A DNA stretch of 5,526 nucleotides from Chloroflexi bacterium RBG_13_53_26 (lineage in GTDB: Bacteria > Chloroflexota > Dehalococcoidia > UBA2247 > RBG-13-53-26): NCBI GenBank assembly GCA_001795035.1, contig MGMW01000109.1, forward strand, positions 1 through 5,526. Direction: 5' to 3'. Below are positions 1-5,526 of this stretch, one piece after another. The notes under the pieces are model-generated. The model saw only the letters and a program-made list of their open reading frames with translations, had not been told where the DNA came from and searched no databases. The position numbers and the translations under genes were made by a program. The first letter of the stretch is position 1; each line of letters opens with the position of its first letter.

Positions 1-305
1 TCGAGGCTGGGCGCAGAGAAGGCCAGGCAATTATAGCTCAGGCGTCGCAGACCGCGGACAGGCTCAAAGAAGAGGCCAGGGCTGAGGCCAGAAAGGAAGC
101 AGAGATCGTCATCGGTAAAGCGAGAGCTGAGATTGCCATGGAGAGGGAGGAGAGTTTCAATCAACTGCGTCGGGAGTTTGCCGATCTGGCAGTTCTGGCT
201 GCAGAGAAGGTGATTGAACAGTCAGTGGATAAGAAGGCGCACCAGCAGTTGATTGAAAAGGTGTTGCAGGAAGGGCTTGCCTCCAAGAAGAGTGAGTTGA
301 ACTAG
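1..305 (+). CDS. atpF: ATP synthase subunit b, C-terminal part (5' end outside window)
   Basis: This is the last 100 codons of the Fo subunit b, the peripheral stalk that holds the F1 head still against the rotating ring. The reading frame is open from the left edge (first full codon at base 3) to TAG at 303-305. The peptide is almost entirely charged and alanine-rich helix (AEARKEAEIVIGKARAEIAM, then FADLAVLAAEKVIEQSVDKK), as expected of the b-subunit coiled coil. The AxLAxxAAEKVIxxxxD-type segment near the end is typical of the delta-binding C-terminus. The N-terminal membrane helix lies before the window. The stop sits 4 nt before atpH, so the two are probably translationally coupled. Identity rests on composition, the C-terminal motif and position. 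A fused b-delta protein is excluded because delta follows as a separate gene. Confidence 0.93.
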   Translation, partial: EAGRREGQAIIAQASQTADRLKEEARAEARKEAEIVIGKARAEIAMEREESFNQLRREFADLAVLAAEKVIEQSVDKKAHQQLIEKVLQEGLASKKSELN

Positions 306-309
306 AACG

Positions 310-837
310 ATGGGCAGAGGTATCTCAGGCAGGCGGCATGCCCAGGCAGTGTTTCGAATTGCCTTGGAGTCCGATCAACTGGATAGATGGCAAACTGACC
401 TGGTGACAATGGCCACTGTTTTGCAGGATGCGGAGATAGTCTCCTTTCTGGAGAACCCCAAGGTCAGTATGGAAAGGAAGAGGGATCTGTTACGGCGAGC
501 GCTTGGAGGGATCAAGCCTGCGGCAATGAATCTGGCGTATCTCCTGGTTGCCAAGAAGCGGCTCCGTATGGTCCCAAGCCTCGTGGCGGAGTACAGACGT
601 CTGGTCTATGCTCACAAAGGGATAGTTGAGGCAGATGTGGTCACGGCTATTCCTATCACGGACCAAGAAGAAGAGAGGATTGGAAGAGATCTAGCTGTGA
701 TCACAGGCAAGACGGTGATGCTTGCTGCAACGGTTGATGCTGAGATAATGGGAGGATTGGTGGTGAAGGTGGGAGACAAGCTAATGGATGGCAGTGTCCG
801 CACCAGGCTTCAGGAATTGAGGAGAAGCCTGGTGTGA
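310..837 (+). CDS. atpH: ATP synthase subunit delta
   Basis: Delta (OSCP-type) caps the top of the alpha3beta3 head and joins it to subunit b. The protein is 175 aa, a normal length. The N-terminal helical domain starts with RRHAQAVFRIAL (residues 8-19, the family's RYAxALfelA motif), and NLAYLLVAKKRL (74-85) matches the usual NLLxLLxexxRL helix. The C-terminal domain carries TGKTVMLAATVD (132-143), IMGGLVVKVGDKLMDGSV (146-163) and RTRLQELRRSL (164-174), the diagnostic delta signature. ATG 310 is the first start after the atpF stop and gives a full N-terminus. No good Shine-Dalgarno precedes it, which suggests translation is coupled to atpF. A 95-bp gap separates it from atpA. Nothing in it looks damaged. 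Confidence 0.97.
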   Translation: MGRGISGRRHAQAVFRIALESDQLDRWQTDLVTMATVLQDAEIVSFLENPKVSMERKRDLLRRALGGIKPAAMNLAYLLVAKKRLRMVPSLVAEYRRLVYAHKGIVEADVVTAIPITDQEEERIGRDLAVITGKTVMLAATVDAEIMGGLVVKVGDKLMDGSVRTRLQELRRSLV

Positions 838-856
838 TTCATCTGGAGGATATTCT

Positions 857-931
857 GTGTTTGAGGCGCTGGTCGCCTGCTTGAGGATGTGTTCGGTTGT
901 GCCAACAGAAGTTGTGTTGGAGGTGAGATAG
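857..931 (+). CDS. Possible 24-codon leader ORF in the atpH-atpA gap (speculative)
   Basis: An open frame runs from GTG 857 to TAG 929-931. GGAGGA at 845-850 lies 6 nt before the GTG, so a recognisable ribosome binding site exists. The product would start VFEALVACLRMCSVV and resembles no family I know. Its stop codon falls between the atpA Shine-Dalgarno (919-927) and the atpA ATG (933), so a ribosome finishing it would sit on the atpA initiation site. That arrangement would permit translational coupling or leader control of the alpha subunit. An open frame this short can occur by chance, and a GTG start is weaker evidence than ATG. An internal ATG at 887 would give a shorter version. It is listed only as a candidate. 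Confidence 0.22.
   Translation: MFEALVACLRMCSVVPTEVVLEVR
919..927 (+). promoter_or_regulatory. Strong ribosome binding site of atpA
   Basis: GGAGGTGAG ends 5 nt before ATG 933 and is a near-perfect Shine-Dalgarno sequence. It fixes the atpA start and is one of the two strongest initiation sites in the window. Confidence 0.85.
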
Positions 932-932
932 C

Positions 933-2444
933 ATGGCCACTCGTGGTGAAGATATCGTCTCTGTCATCAAGCGACAGATAGAGGAGTTTGGTAGCACGGT
1001 AGGCATGGTGGATGTAGGCACGGTGGTGGAGGTGGCTGATGGATTAGCTCGCATCCACGGATTGGCGGGTGCCAAAGCTAACGAACTACTCCAGTTTCCC
1101 AATAACGTGATGGGACTGGCTCTCAACCTGGAGGAAGACGCAGTAGCTGCGGTGATTCTTGGCGATCCCCTGGCGATCAAAGAGGGTGATGATGTTCGGT
1201 GCACTGGAAGAATATTGGAAGTGCCTGTGGGTGCAGGCCTTATTGGCCGGGTGATCGATCCCTTGGGCGTACCGCTTGACGGCAAGGGACCTGTTAAGCA
1301 TGACAGGGTCAGGCCTCTGGAGAGAGTGGCGCCGAACGTAGTCCGTCGTGCACCAGTGAACGTCTCTGTTCACACTGGAATCAAGGCTATTGATGCCGTT
1401 ATACCTATTGGGAGAGGGCAGCGCGAGTTGGTCATTGGTGACCGCTTCACCGGCAAGTCAGCCATTTGCCTTGATACGATTGTCAGTCAGAAGGGTGGCA
1501 ACCTTACCTGCATTTATGCAGCCATCGGTCAGAAGACCTCGAAGGTGGCACAACTGGTAGCTACTCTGGAATCTCATGGTGCAATGGAACATACCATAGT
1601 GGTGTCTGCCGGTGCCTCTGACCCGGCCGCCATGCAATACCTCTGTCCTTATGCTGCCTGTGCCATAGGAGAGGAGTTCATGGAGCAGGGGAAGGACGCC
1701 TTGGTTATATATGATGACTTGACCAAGCATGCTTGGGCGTACCGCCAGATTTCCCTGCTGCTGCGCCGTCCCCCGGGGCGTGAAGCATACCCTGGGGATG
1801 TTTTCTATCTTCACAGTCGTTTGCTGGAGAGAGCAGCCAAGCTTGCCCCGGAATATGGCGGCGGATCTCTTACTGCTCTCCCTATTATCGAGACGCAGTT
1901 GGGCGACTTCTCAGGTTATATCCCCACGAACGTGATATCAATCACTGACGGTCAGATCTATCTGGAGACGGACCTGTTCAATGCTGGCATTCGGCCGGCC
2001 CTGAATGTTGGCCTGTCGGTGTCAAGGGTGGGTGGGGCAGCACAGACCAAGGCCATGAAGAAAGTGGCTGGAAAACTCAGACTGGAGTTGGCGCAGTATC
2101 GCGAACTGGCCTCCTTCGCCCAGTTTGGAGCTGCTGACCTGGACAAAGCAACCAGGGCGCAACTGGAACGAGGTCAGAGAAGCACTCAGATTCTCACGCA
2201 GCCTCAGTATAGCCCCTTACCTTTGGAGAAGGAGATCATCACGCTCTATGCTATTACCAGCGGTTATGTAGATGATGTGCCTGTTAGCAGTGTCATGGCT
2301 TTCGAGAACGATCTGCAGCACTTCATGGAGACCAGTCATCCTGAGATAGGCAAATCTATCGCCGCTACCAAGGATTTGGCACCAGAAACGGAGGAGGCAC
2401 TCAAGAAGGCGATTCTTGACTTCAAGCAAGGTTGGAAATACTAA
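933..2444 (+). CDS. atpA: ATP synthase subunit alpha
   Basis: Alpha is the non-catalytic nucleotide-binding subunit, three per F1, alternating with beta. The 503-aa protein is full length for bacteria. The beta-barrel domain includes VVEVADGLARIHGL (31-44). The Walker A loop GDRFTGKS is at 169-176, Walker B ends with YDD (260-262), LLLRRPPGREAYPGDVFYLHSRLLERAAKL spans about 275-304, and IPTNVISITDGQI is at 330-342. The SVSRVGGAAQ segment (362-371) carries arginine-finger R365, which reaches into the beta catalytic site. The helical C-terminal domain follows. Compared with E. coli alpha it lacks a loop of about 11 residues before GGGSLTALPIIET, as many bacteria do. Unusual points are F172 in place of the near-universal Q of GDRQTGKT, S176 for T, and SGYIPTN for SAYIPTN. 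ATG 933 is supported by the strong ribosome binding site. Confidence 0.99.
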   Translation: MATRGEDIVSVIKRQIEEFGSTVGMVDVGTVVEVADGLARIHGLAGAKANELLQFPNNVMGLALNLEEDAVAAVILGDPLAIKEGDDVRCTGRILEVPVGAGLIGRVIDPLGVPLDGKGPVKHDRVRPLERVAPNVVRRAPVNVSVHTGIKAIDAVIPIGRGQRELVIGDRFTGKSAICLDTIVSQKGGNLTCIYAAIGQKTSKVAQLVATLESHGAMEHTIVVSAGASDPAAMQYLCPYAACAIGEEFMEQGKDALVIYDDLTKHAWAYRQISLLLRRPPGREAYPGDVFYLHSRLLERAAKLAPEYGGGSLTALPIIETQLGDFSGYIPTNVISITDGQIYLETDLFNAGIRPALNVGLSVSRVGGAAQTKAMKKVAGKLRLELAQYRELASFAQFGAADLDKATRAQLERGQRSTQILTQPQYSPLPLEKEIITLYAITSGYVDDVPVSSVMAFENDLQHFMETSHPEIGKSIAATKDLAPETEEALKKAILDFKQGWKY

Positions 2445-2509
2445 GAGGGGCGACAGGACTTGTGGCCTTGGTTGAGAGCAGGGCTTGATATTGGAGCAGA
2501 TGAGAGACT

Positions 2510-3361
2510 ATGGCTAACATTCGTTTGATTCGGCGGCGTATTCGGAGCGTTCAATCGACAGCCAAGATCACCAAAGCCATGGAAATGGTGGCTACCTCCA
2601 AAATGCGCAGGGCCCAGGAACGTGATCTGGCTGGCAGACCCTATGCTGAGAAGATTCAGCAGGTACTGTCCGATCTGGTTGCACAGCAAGGAGGCAGCGC
2701 TCATCCCCTGCTGCAACGCCGAGAAGTGAAGAAGATCGAAATAATCCACATCACACCTGACCGTGGTTTGTGCGGGGGCCTTAACGCCAATATCAACCGA
2801 AGCACAGCAGCCTTTGTGTTGGAACAGGGTTCCCCTTCGGTTCTGATCACGGCAGGTCGCAAAGGCAGAGACTTCATGCTGCGCTACGGCCGTGAGGTTC
2901 GGGCCGAGTTCACTGGAATCGGGGATCGCCCTTCCCTTGTAGATACCCTGCCGATATCGCGCATTGTCATCGATGACTACAGCAGTGGATTTGCTGATAC
3001 CGTCTATCTGGCCTATACACGATTTGTGACTACTATGACTCAGAAGCCAGTGCTGCAGCAGTTGCTTCCTGTCGAACCAGCCAAGAGGGAGCGCAGCGGC
3101 GAAATAGACTATATCTATGAGCCCGCCAGAAAATCGGTGCTGGCAGACCTTCTCCCCCGGTTTGTGGAGATGGAGGTATACCACGCCATTCTGGAGTCGA
3201 TTGCCAGCGAACAATCGGCGAGAATGGTAGCCATGCGCAATGCCACTGATAACGCCAACGAACTTGTCCAGGATCTGACCTTGATGTACAACAAGGCCCG
3301 TCAGGAGATGATCACCAATGAGCTTCTTGATATCACTGGAGGAGTCGAGGCGCTAGCCTAG
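2510..3361 (+). CDS. atpG: ATP synthase subunit gamma
   Basis: Gamma is the central rotor shaft inside alpha3beta3. The 283-aa protein is of normal bacterial length. The N-terminal helix has the classic start MANIRLIRRRIRSVQSTAKI, then TKAMEMVATSKMRRAQ (21-36). The Rossmann-like middle domain shows ITPDRGLCGGLNANI (81-95), matching the family's SDRGLCGGLN. The C-terminal helix reads SARMVAMRNATDNA (236-249), then LTLMYNKARQEMITNELLDI (256-275). This part forms the coiled coil that contacts the beta catch loop, and the Q of KARQ (Q265) is kept. The start at 2510 gives the conserved N-terminus. Its ribosome binding site is poor (GGAG at 2493-2496, 13 nt away). The 65-bp gap after atpA has no clear structure. 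Gamma has no cyanobacterial or chloroplast-type regulatory insertion. Confidence 0.98.
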   Translation: MANIRLIRRRIRSVQSTAKITKAMEMVATSKMRRAQERDLAGRPYAEKIQQVLSDLVAQQGGSAHPLLQRREVKKIEIIHITPDRGLCGGLNANINRSTAAFVLEQGSPSVLITAGRKGRDFMLRYGREVRAEFTGIGDRPSLVDTLPISRIVIDDYSSGFADTVYLAYTRFVTTMTQKPVLQQLLPVEPAKRERSGEIDYIYEPARKSVLADLLPRFVEMEVYHAILESIASEQSARMVAMRNATDNANELVQDLTLMYNKARQEMITNELLDITGGVEALA

Positions 3362-3366
3362 GAGGA
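3360..3366 (+). promoter_or_regulatory. Strong ribosome binding site of atpD, overlapping the atpG stop
   Basis: AGGAGGA shares its first two bases with the atpG stop codon TAG (3359-3361) and ends 9 nt before ATG 3376. It should give both strong independent initiation and coupling to termination on atpG. Confidence 0.85.
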
Positions 3367-3375
3367 ATTAGTACT

Positions 3376-4767
3376 ATGGCCAAGGGCAGAGTTACTCAAG
3401 TAATTGGCACTGTGGTTGACATTGAATTCCCTTCCGGGGAACTACCAGCCCTCTACAATGCTGTTGAAATTCCCCGCGATGGAGAGAAGATGGTGCTCGA
3501 AGTTCAGCAGGATATTGGCAACAACCTGGTGAGGTGCTTGTCCATGTCTCCGACTGAGGGTCTGCAGCGGGGCATTGAAGCTGCTGATACAGGTGCTCCC
3601 ATCTCTGTGCCTGTAGGAAAGGCTACCCTCGGTCGATTGTTCAATGTTTTGGGTGAACCTCTGGATAATCTCGGTGAGGTTAAGGCTGAGCAACGTTGGC
3701 CTATTCACCGTATCCCGCCCTCTTACGACCAGCAGGAAACCAGTACCCAGATGCTGGAGACCGGACTCAAGGTGATTGACCTCATCACTCCCTTCACTAA
3801 AGGAGGTAAGATAGGCGCCTATGGTGGCGCTGGCGTAGGAAAGACCGTCATTATTCAGGAGCTCATCCATAGTATCGCCACCGTTCATGGGGGTTTCTCC
3901 GTTTTTGCCGGAGTGGGGGAGCGCTCCCGAGAAGGGAATGACCTCTGGCTGGAGATGAAGGCGTCGGGTGTCATCAACAAGACATCGCTGGTTTTCGGAC
4001 AGATGAATGAGCCGCCTGGAGTCAGGGCACGTATTGCGCTGACCGGTCTGACTATGGCGGAATACTTCCGGGATATCGAAGGTCAGGACGTGCTGCTGTT
4101 CATCGACAATATCTACCGCTATGTCCTGGCGGGCATGGAGGTGTCGGCACTACTGGGACGTATGCCGTCAGCAGTAGGCTACCAGCCGACTCTGGCTACA
4201 GAGGTAGGCGAGTTGGAGGAAAGGATCACTTCGACCAAGAAAGGGTCCATCACCTCATTCCAGGCAATCTATGTTCCTGCTGACGATTATACTGACCCCG
4301 GAATAGTCACTACTATGGGCCACCTTGATGCTGTGATTGCCCTGGAACGTTCCATTTCGGAGATGGGGATCTATCCGGCCGTGGATCCTCTGACTTCTAC
4401 CTCCCGTATTCTTGACCCGAAGATAGTGGGCGAAGATCATTACAGCGTGGCCAGAGGCATTCAGAGGGTGTTGCAGAGGTACAAGGAGCTTCAGGACATC
4501 ATCGCCATTCTGGGTATTGAAGAGCTTTCAGAAGAAGACAAACTGATCGTGGCCCGCGCGCGGCGTATTCAGAGATTCCTTTCTCAACCCATGTTTGTTG
4601 CGGAAGCCTTCACCGGCACAGAAGGGAAATATGTGCCGATCAAAGAGACCGTGCGTGGCTTCAAAGAGATCCTGGAAGGTAAGCATGATGCTTTGCCCGA
4701 GCAGGCATTCCTGATGGTAGGGACGATAGAAGAGGCGGTGGAGAAAGCAAGGCGTCTGGGGATGTAG
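3376..4767 (+). CDS. atpD: ATP synthase subunit beta (catalytic)
   Basis: Beta carries the catalytic ATP site, three per F1. The 463-aa protein is full length. The N-terminal barrel starts GRVTQVIGTVVDIEFP (4-19). Walker A is GGAGVGKT (150-157, with K156 and T157). GERSREGND (181-189) supplies the catalytic glutamate E182 and R183. LLFIDNIYR (240-248) holds Walker B D244 and R248. The catch loop is DDYTD (303-307), GIYPAVDPL (331-339) holds the adenine-site tyrosine Y333, and EELSEED (382-388) is the DELSEED-type lever that touches gamma and epsilon. All residues needed for hydrolysis and synthesis are present, so it should be active. The segment 305-340 differs from the usual sequence at several near-invariant positions (for example GIVTTMGHLDA for APATTFAHLDA). 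Two bases separate its stop from the atpC start. Confidence 0.99.
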   Translation: MAKGRVTQVIGTVVDIEFPSGELPALYNAVEIPRDGEKMVLEVQQDIGNNLVRCLSMSPTEGLQRGIEAADTGAPISVPVGKATLGRLFNVLGEPLDNLGEVKAEQRWPIHRIPPSYDQQETSTQMLETGLKVIDLITPFTKGGKIGAYGGAGVGKTVIIQELIHSIATVHGGFSVFAGVGERSREGNDLWLEMKASGVINKTSLVFGQMNEPPGVRARIALTGLTMAEYFRDIEGQDVLLFIDNIYRYVLAGMEVSALLGRMPSAVGYQPTLATEVGELEERITSTKKGSITSFQAIYVPADDYTDPGIVTTMGHLDAVIALERSISEMGIYPAVDPLTSTSRILDPKIVGEDHYSVARGIQRVLQRYKELQDIIAILGIEELSEEDKLIVARARRIQRFLSQPMFVAEAFTGTEGKYVPIKETVRGFKEILEGKHDALPEQAFLMVGTIEEAVEKARRLGM

Positions 4768-4769
4768 TC

Positions 4770-5195
4770 ATGGCTACGCTGAAGCTGGAGATCGTTACTG
4801 CAGAGAGCCCGGTGTACTCCGGAGAAGTGGATATTGTGATTGCCCCGGGGGTGATGGGGCAGTTCACTATCTTGCCTCATCATGCTGCTTTCATGACAAT
4901 GCTCGAGCCCGGGGAACTCTGCGTGAGGCAGTCTGGTGAAGAGATGTTCATAGCCATAAGCGGTGGCTTTCTCGAAGTGCTGGACAACAAGGTAGTTGTT
5001 CTGGCCGATAGTGCTGAGCGCGCCGATGATATCGATGCGGCTCGTGCTCAGGCGGCAAAACAGCGTGCTGAGGAACAGCTCAAACATCCTGGAGTGGGGG
5101 CAGACCTTGCCAGCGCAGAGGCTGCGCTACGGAGATCTCTGGCTCGTCTGAAGGTTGCTGAGAAAAGGAGAAGAAAGGAGAGAAGACCTTCTTAG
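4770..5195 (+). CDS. atpC: ATP synthase subunit epsilon
   Basis: Epsilon sits at the foot of gamma, links it to the c ring, and can inhibit ATP hydrolysis through its C-terminal helices. The protein is 141 aa, normal for a two-domain epsilon. The N-terminal beta sandwich is clear: KLEIVTAESPVYSGEVD (5-21), VMGQFTILPHHAAFMTML (28-45) and ISGGFLEVLDNKVVVLAD (63-80). The C-terminal helical hairpin starts with IDAARA (88-93), matching the I(L)DxxRA ATP-binding motif of Bacillus epsilon. E83, R92, R99, R122 and R126 are also present. It ends in a basic tail, EKRRRKERRPS (131-141), encoded by a polypurine run. The start lies 2 nt after the atpD stop with only a weak GGGG-containing ribosome site, so coupling to atpD is likely. 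It is the last gene of the operon. Confidence 0.97.
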   Translation: MATLKLEIVTAESPVYSGEVDIVIAPGVMGQFTILPHHAAFMTMLEPGELCVRQSGEEMFIAISGGFLEVLDNKVVVLADSAERADDIDAARAQAAKQRAEEQLKHPGVGADLASAEAALRRSLARLKVAEKRRRKERRPS

Positions 5196-5204
5196 GATTT
5201 TCTC
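5160..5204. terminator. Weak inverted repeat and polypurine tract at the convergent junction (doubtful terminator)
   Basis: GAGAAAA (5160-5166) and TTTTCTC (5198-5204) are perfect 7-bp inverted repeats around the atpC stop codon. Between them AGAAG (5181-5185) can pair with CTTCT (5188-5192). Bases 5160-5186 are an unbroken 27-base purine run, so the - strand transcript would be pyrimidine-rich here. The stems are AT-rich, the outer loop is long and no proper U-tract follows, so this is a poor match to an intrinsic terminator. It is the only candidate structure between the two converging operons. Confidence 0.2.
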
Positions 5205-5207
5205 GGG

Positions 5208-5435
5208 CTAGAGGATCTCGAGTTGAACTCTAACCCCTTCTCTTACTGCTGCCACCCTGAGCAAGGTGCGCATTGCCTGGGCAACTCTACCCTGCTTCCC
5301 AATGACTCTGCCTCTATCCTCCGGGGCGACCTCCAGCTTCAGGATGACATTGTTGGCGTCAGTCTCTTCCTTCACCAGCACCGCATCAGGCACAGTCACA
5401 ATCGACTTGGCGATGTATTCCACCAACTCCTTCAT
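5208..5435 (-). CDS. khpA: KH-domain RNA-binding protein, KhpA (YlqC) family
   Basis: This is a 75-aa protein made of one small KH domain. It starts MKELVEYIAKSIVTVPDAV and has the GxxG RNA-contact loop GKQG at 46-49 within RGRVIGKQGRVAQAMRTLL (41-59). The domain ends in a short strand, VRVQLEIL. KhpA proteins bind RNA in the cytoplasm. In Firmicutes such as Streptococcus pneumoniae a relative pairs with KhpB/EloR and affects cell elongation, but its role here is unknown. The ATG at 5433-5435 is preceded by AGAGGG (5446-5451) with 10 nt spacing. The frame is open further upstream to the window edge but contains no ATG, GTG or TTG, so this start is the only one visible. It follows the rpsP end by 14 nt, the usual bacterial pairing, and converges on atpC with a 12-bp gap. 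Confidence 0.93.
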   Translation of the reverse strand: MKELVEYIAKSIVTVPDAVLVKEETDANNVILKLEVAPEDRGRVIGKQGRVAQAMRTLLRVAAVREGVRVQLEIL

Positions 5436-5445
5436 CGTGCCATTA

Positions 5446-5451
5446 CCCTCT
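5446..5451 (-). promoter_or_regulatory. Ribosome binding site of khpA, overlapping the rpsP stop
   Basis: On the - strand AGAGGG begins inside the upstream TAG stop (5450-5452) and ends 10 nt before the khpA ATG. An ATG between them (- strand, 5444-5442) opens only a three-codon frame, ATG GCA CGA TGA, whose stop overlaps the khpA start. The AGAGGG site supports the start at 5435 and suggests coupling of khpA to the upstream gene. Confidence 0.6.
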
Positions 5452-5526
5452 AGGTAGCTTGACCGCTCTCGGTATGCTGAGGCTGAGGCGTGATCCCTAG
5501 CTTCGAAAGCATTCTGGCCACTGCTT
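5450..5526 (-). CDS. rpsP: Ribosomal protein S16, last 24 codons (5' end outside window)
   Basis: An open - strand frame enters from the right edge (first full codon 5524-5522) and stops at TAG 5452-5450. Its 24 residues begin AVARMLSKLGI, which matches the end of bacterial S16 (typically PTDtvrxLLxkaGi), followed by a short polar tail, TPQPQHTESGQAT, of the variable kind S16 proteins carry. S16 is a small-subunit ribosomal protein that binds 16S rRNA early in 30S assembly. Its position directly before khpA, 14 nt away, is the standard bacterial gene pair and is the strongest support. The fragment is short, so the identity is an inference from motif plus context. Confidence 0.72.
   Translation of the reverse strand, partial: AVARMLSKLGITPQPQHTESGQAT

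Noticed and set aside
1200..1662. Cysteines at alpha C90, C179, C193, C238 and C243 as a possible metal or redox site
   Set aside because: C90, C193 and C243 coincide with cysteines of E. coli alpha, and there is no CxxC-type spacing, so this is ordinary.
2445..2509. Short frames (TTG 2460, GTG 2462) in the atpA-atpG gap as leader peptides
   Set aside because: The starts are weak, one frame has only 8 codons and the other runs into atpG out of frame. There is no well-placed ribosome site and no convincing hairpin.
2441..3214. A 257-codon open frame on the - strand opposite atpG
   Set aside because: It lies wholly opposite a clear gamma-subunit gene, has a low-complexity S/H/L-rich product with no family resemblance, and is best explained as a shadow of atpG codon usage.
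4584..5087. A 167-codon - strand frame across the atpD-atpC junction
   Set aside because: Both opposite genes are certain, and the product has no recognisable motif. It is an antisense shadow.
5217..5230. Palindromes CTCGAG (5217-5222) and GAGTTGAACTC (5220-5230) as a regulatory or terminator site
   Set aside because: They lie inside the last codons of khpA, have almost no loop and no T-run, and are short enough to be chance.
5223..5453. Two + strand frames of 63-76 codons opposite khpA
   Set aside because: The - strand product has a clear KH domain with GKQG, a ribosome site and the rpsP neighbour. The + frames have none of these.
5436..5525. Possible N-terminal extension or rpsP-khpA fusion, because the khpA frame is open to the right edge
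   Set aside because: The extension has no start codon in the window, its sequence does not look like S16, and the S16-like end is in another frame with its own stop.

Overview
This window is the distal part of a bacterial F-type ATP synthase operon on the + strand. It meets the end of a ribosomal-protein gene cluster on the - strand. The + strand order is atpF (3' end only), atpH, atpA, atpG, atpD, atpC, encoding subunits b, delta, alpha, gamma, beta and epsilon. This is the usual bacterial order, so atpB and atpE (a and c) presumably lie just before the window. On the - strand, reading from the right edge, are the last codons of what looks like rpsP (ribosomal protein S16), then a complete khpA-like KH-domain gene. 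khpA ends 12 bp from the end of atpC.

The organism is a bacterium with moderate GC content. Separate b and delta genes, a bacterial-length alpha subunit and the rpsP-khpA pair all indicate Bacteria. The beta subunit motif LERSISEMGIYPAVDPL followed by TSTSRILDP resembles, from memory, Chloroflexota beta subunits. A Chloroflexota (possibly Dehalococcoidia) origin is therefore a reasonable but untested guess.

Layout: 1-305 atpF end; 310-837 atpH; 838-932 a gap holding a possible 24-codon leader ORF and a strong ribosome binding site; 933-2444 atpA; 2445-2509 a short gap with nothing convincing; 2510-3361 atpG; 3376-4767 atpD; 4770-5195 atpC; 5196-5207 convergent junction; 5208-5435 khpA (-); 5450-5526 rpsP end (-). 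No stretch longer than 300 bases lacks a gene.

The five complete atp genes encode all of F1 (alpha3 beta3 gamma delta epsilon), and atpF supplies part of the stator. F1 couples proton or sodium flow through Fo to ATP synthesis or hydrolysis. The catalytic residues of beta and the arginine finger of alpha are present, so the enzyme looks functional. The two genes needed in three copies per complex, atpA and atpD, have strong Shine-Dalgarno sequences, while atpH, atpG and atpC have weak ones. The window is housekeeping DNA: I see no mobile element, CRISPR array, defence system, RNA gene or undescribed system. The points worth a second look are modest: a leader ORF before atpA, an altered alpha P-loop, an ATP-sensing epsilon subunit, a divergent stretch of beta and a very tight convergent junction.
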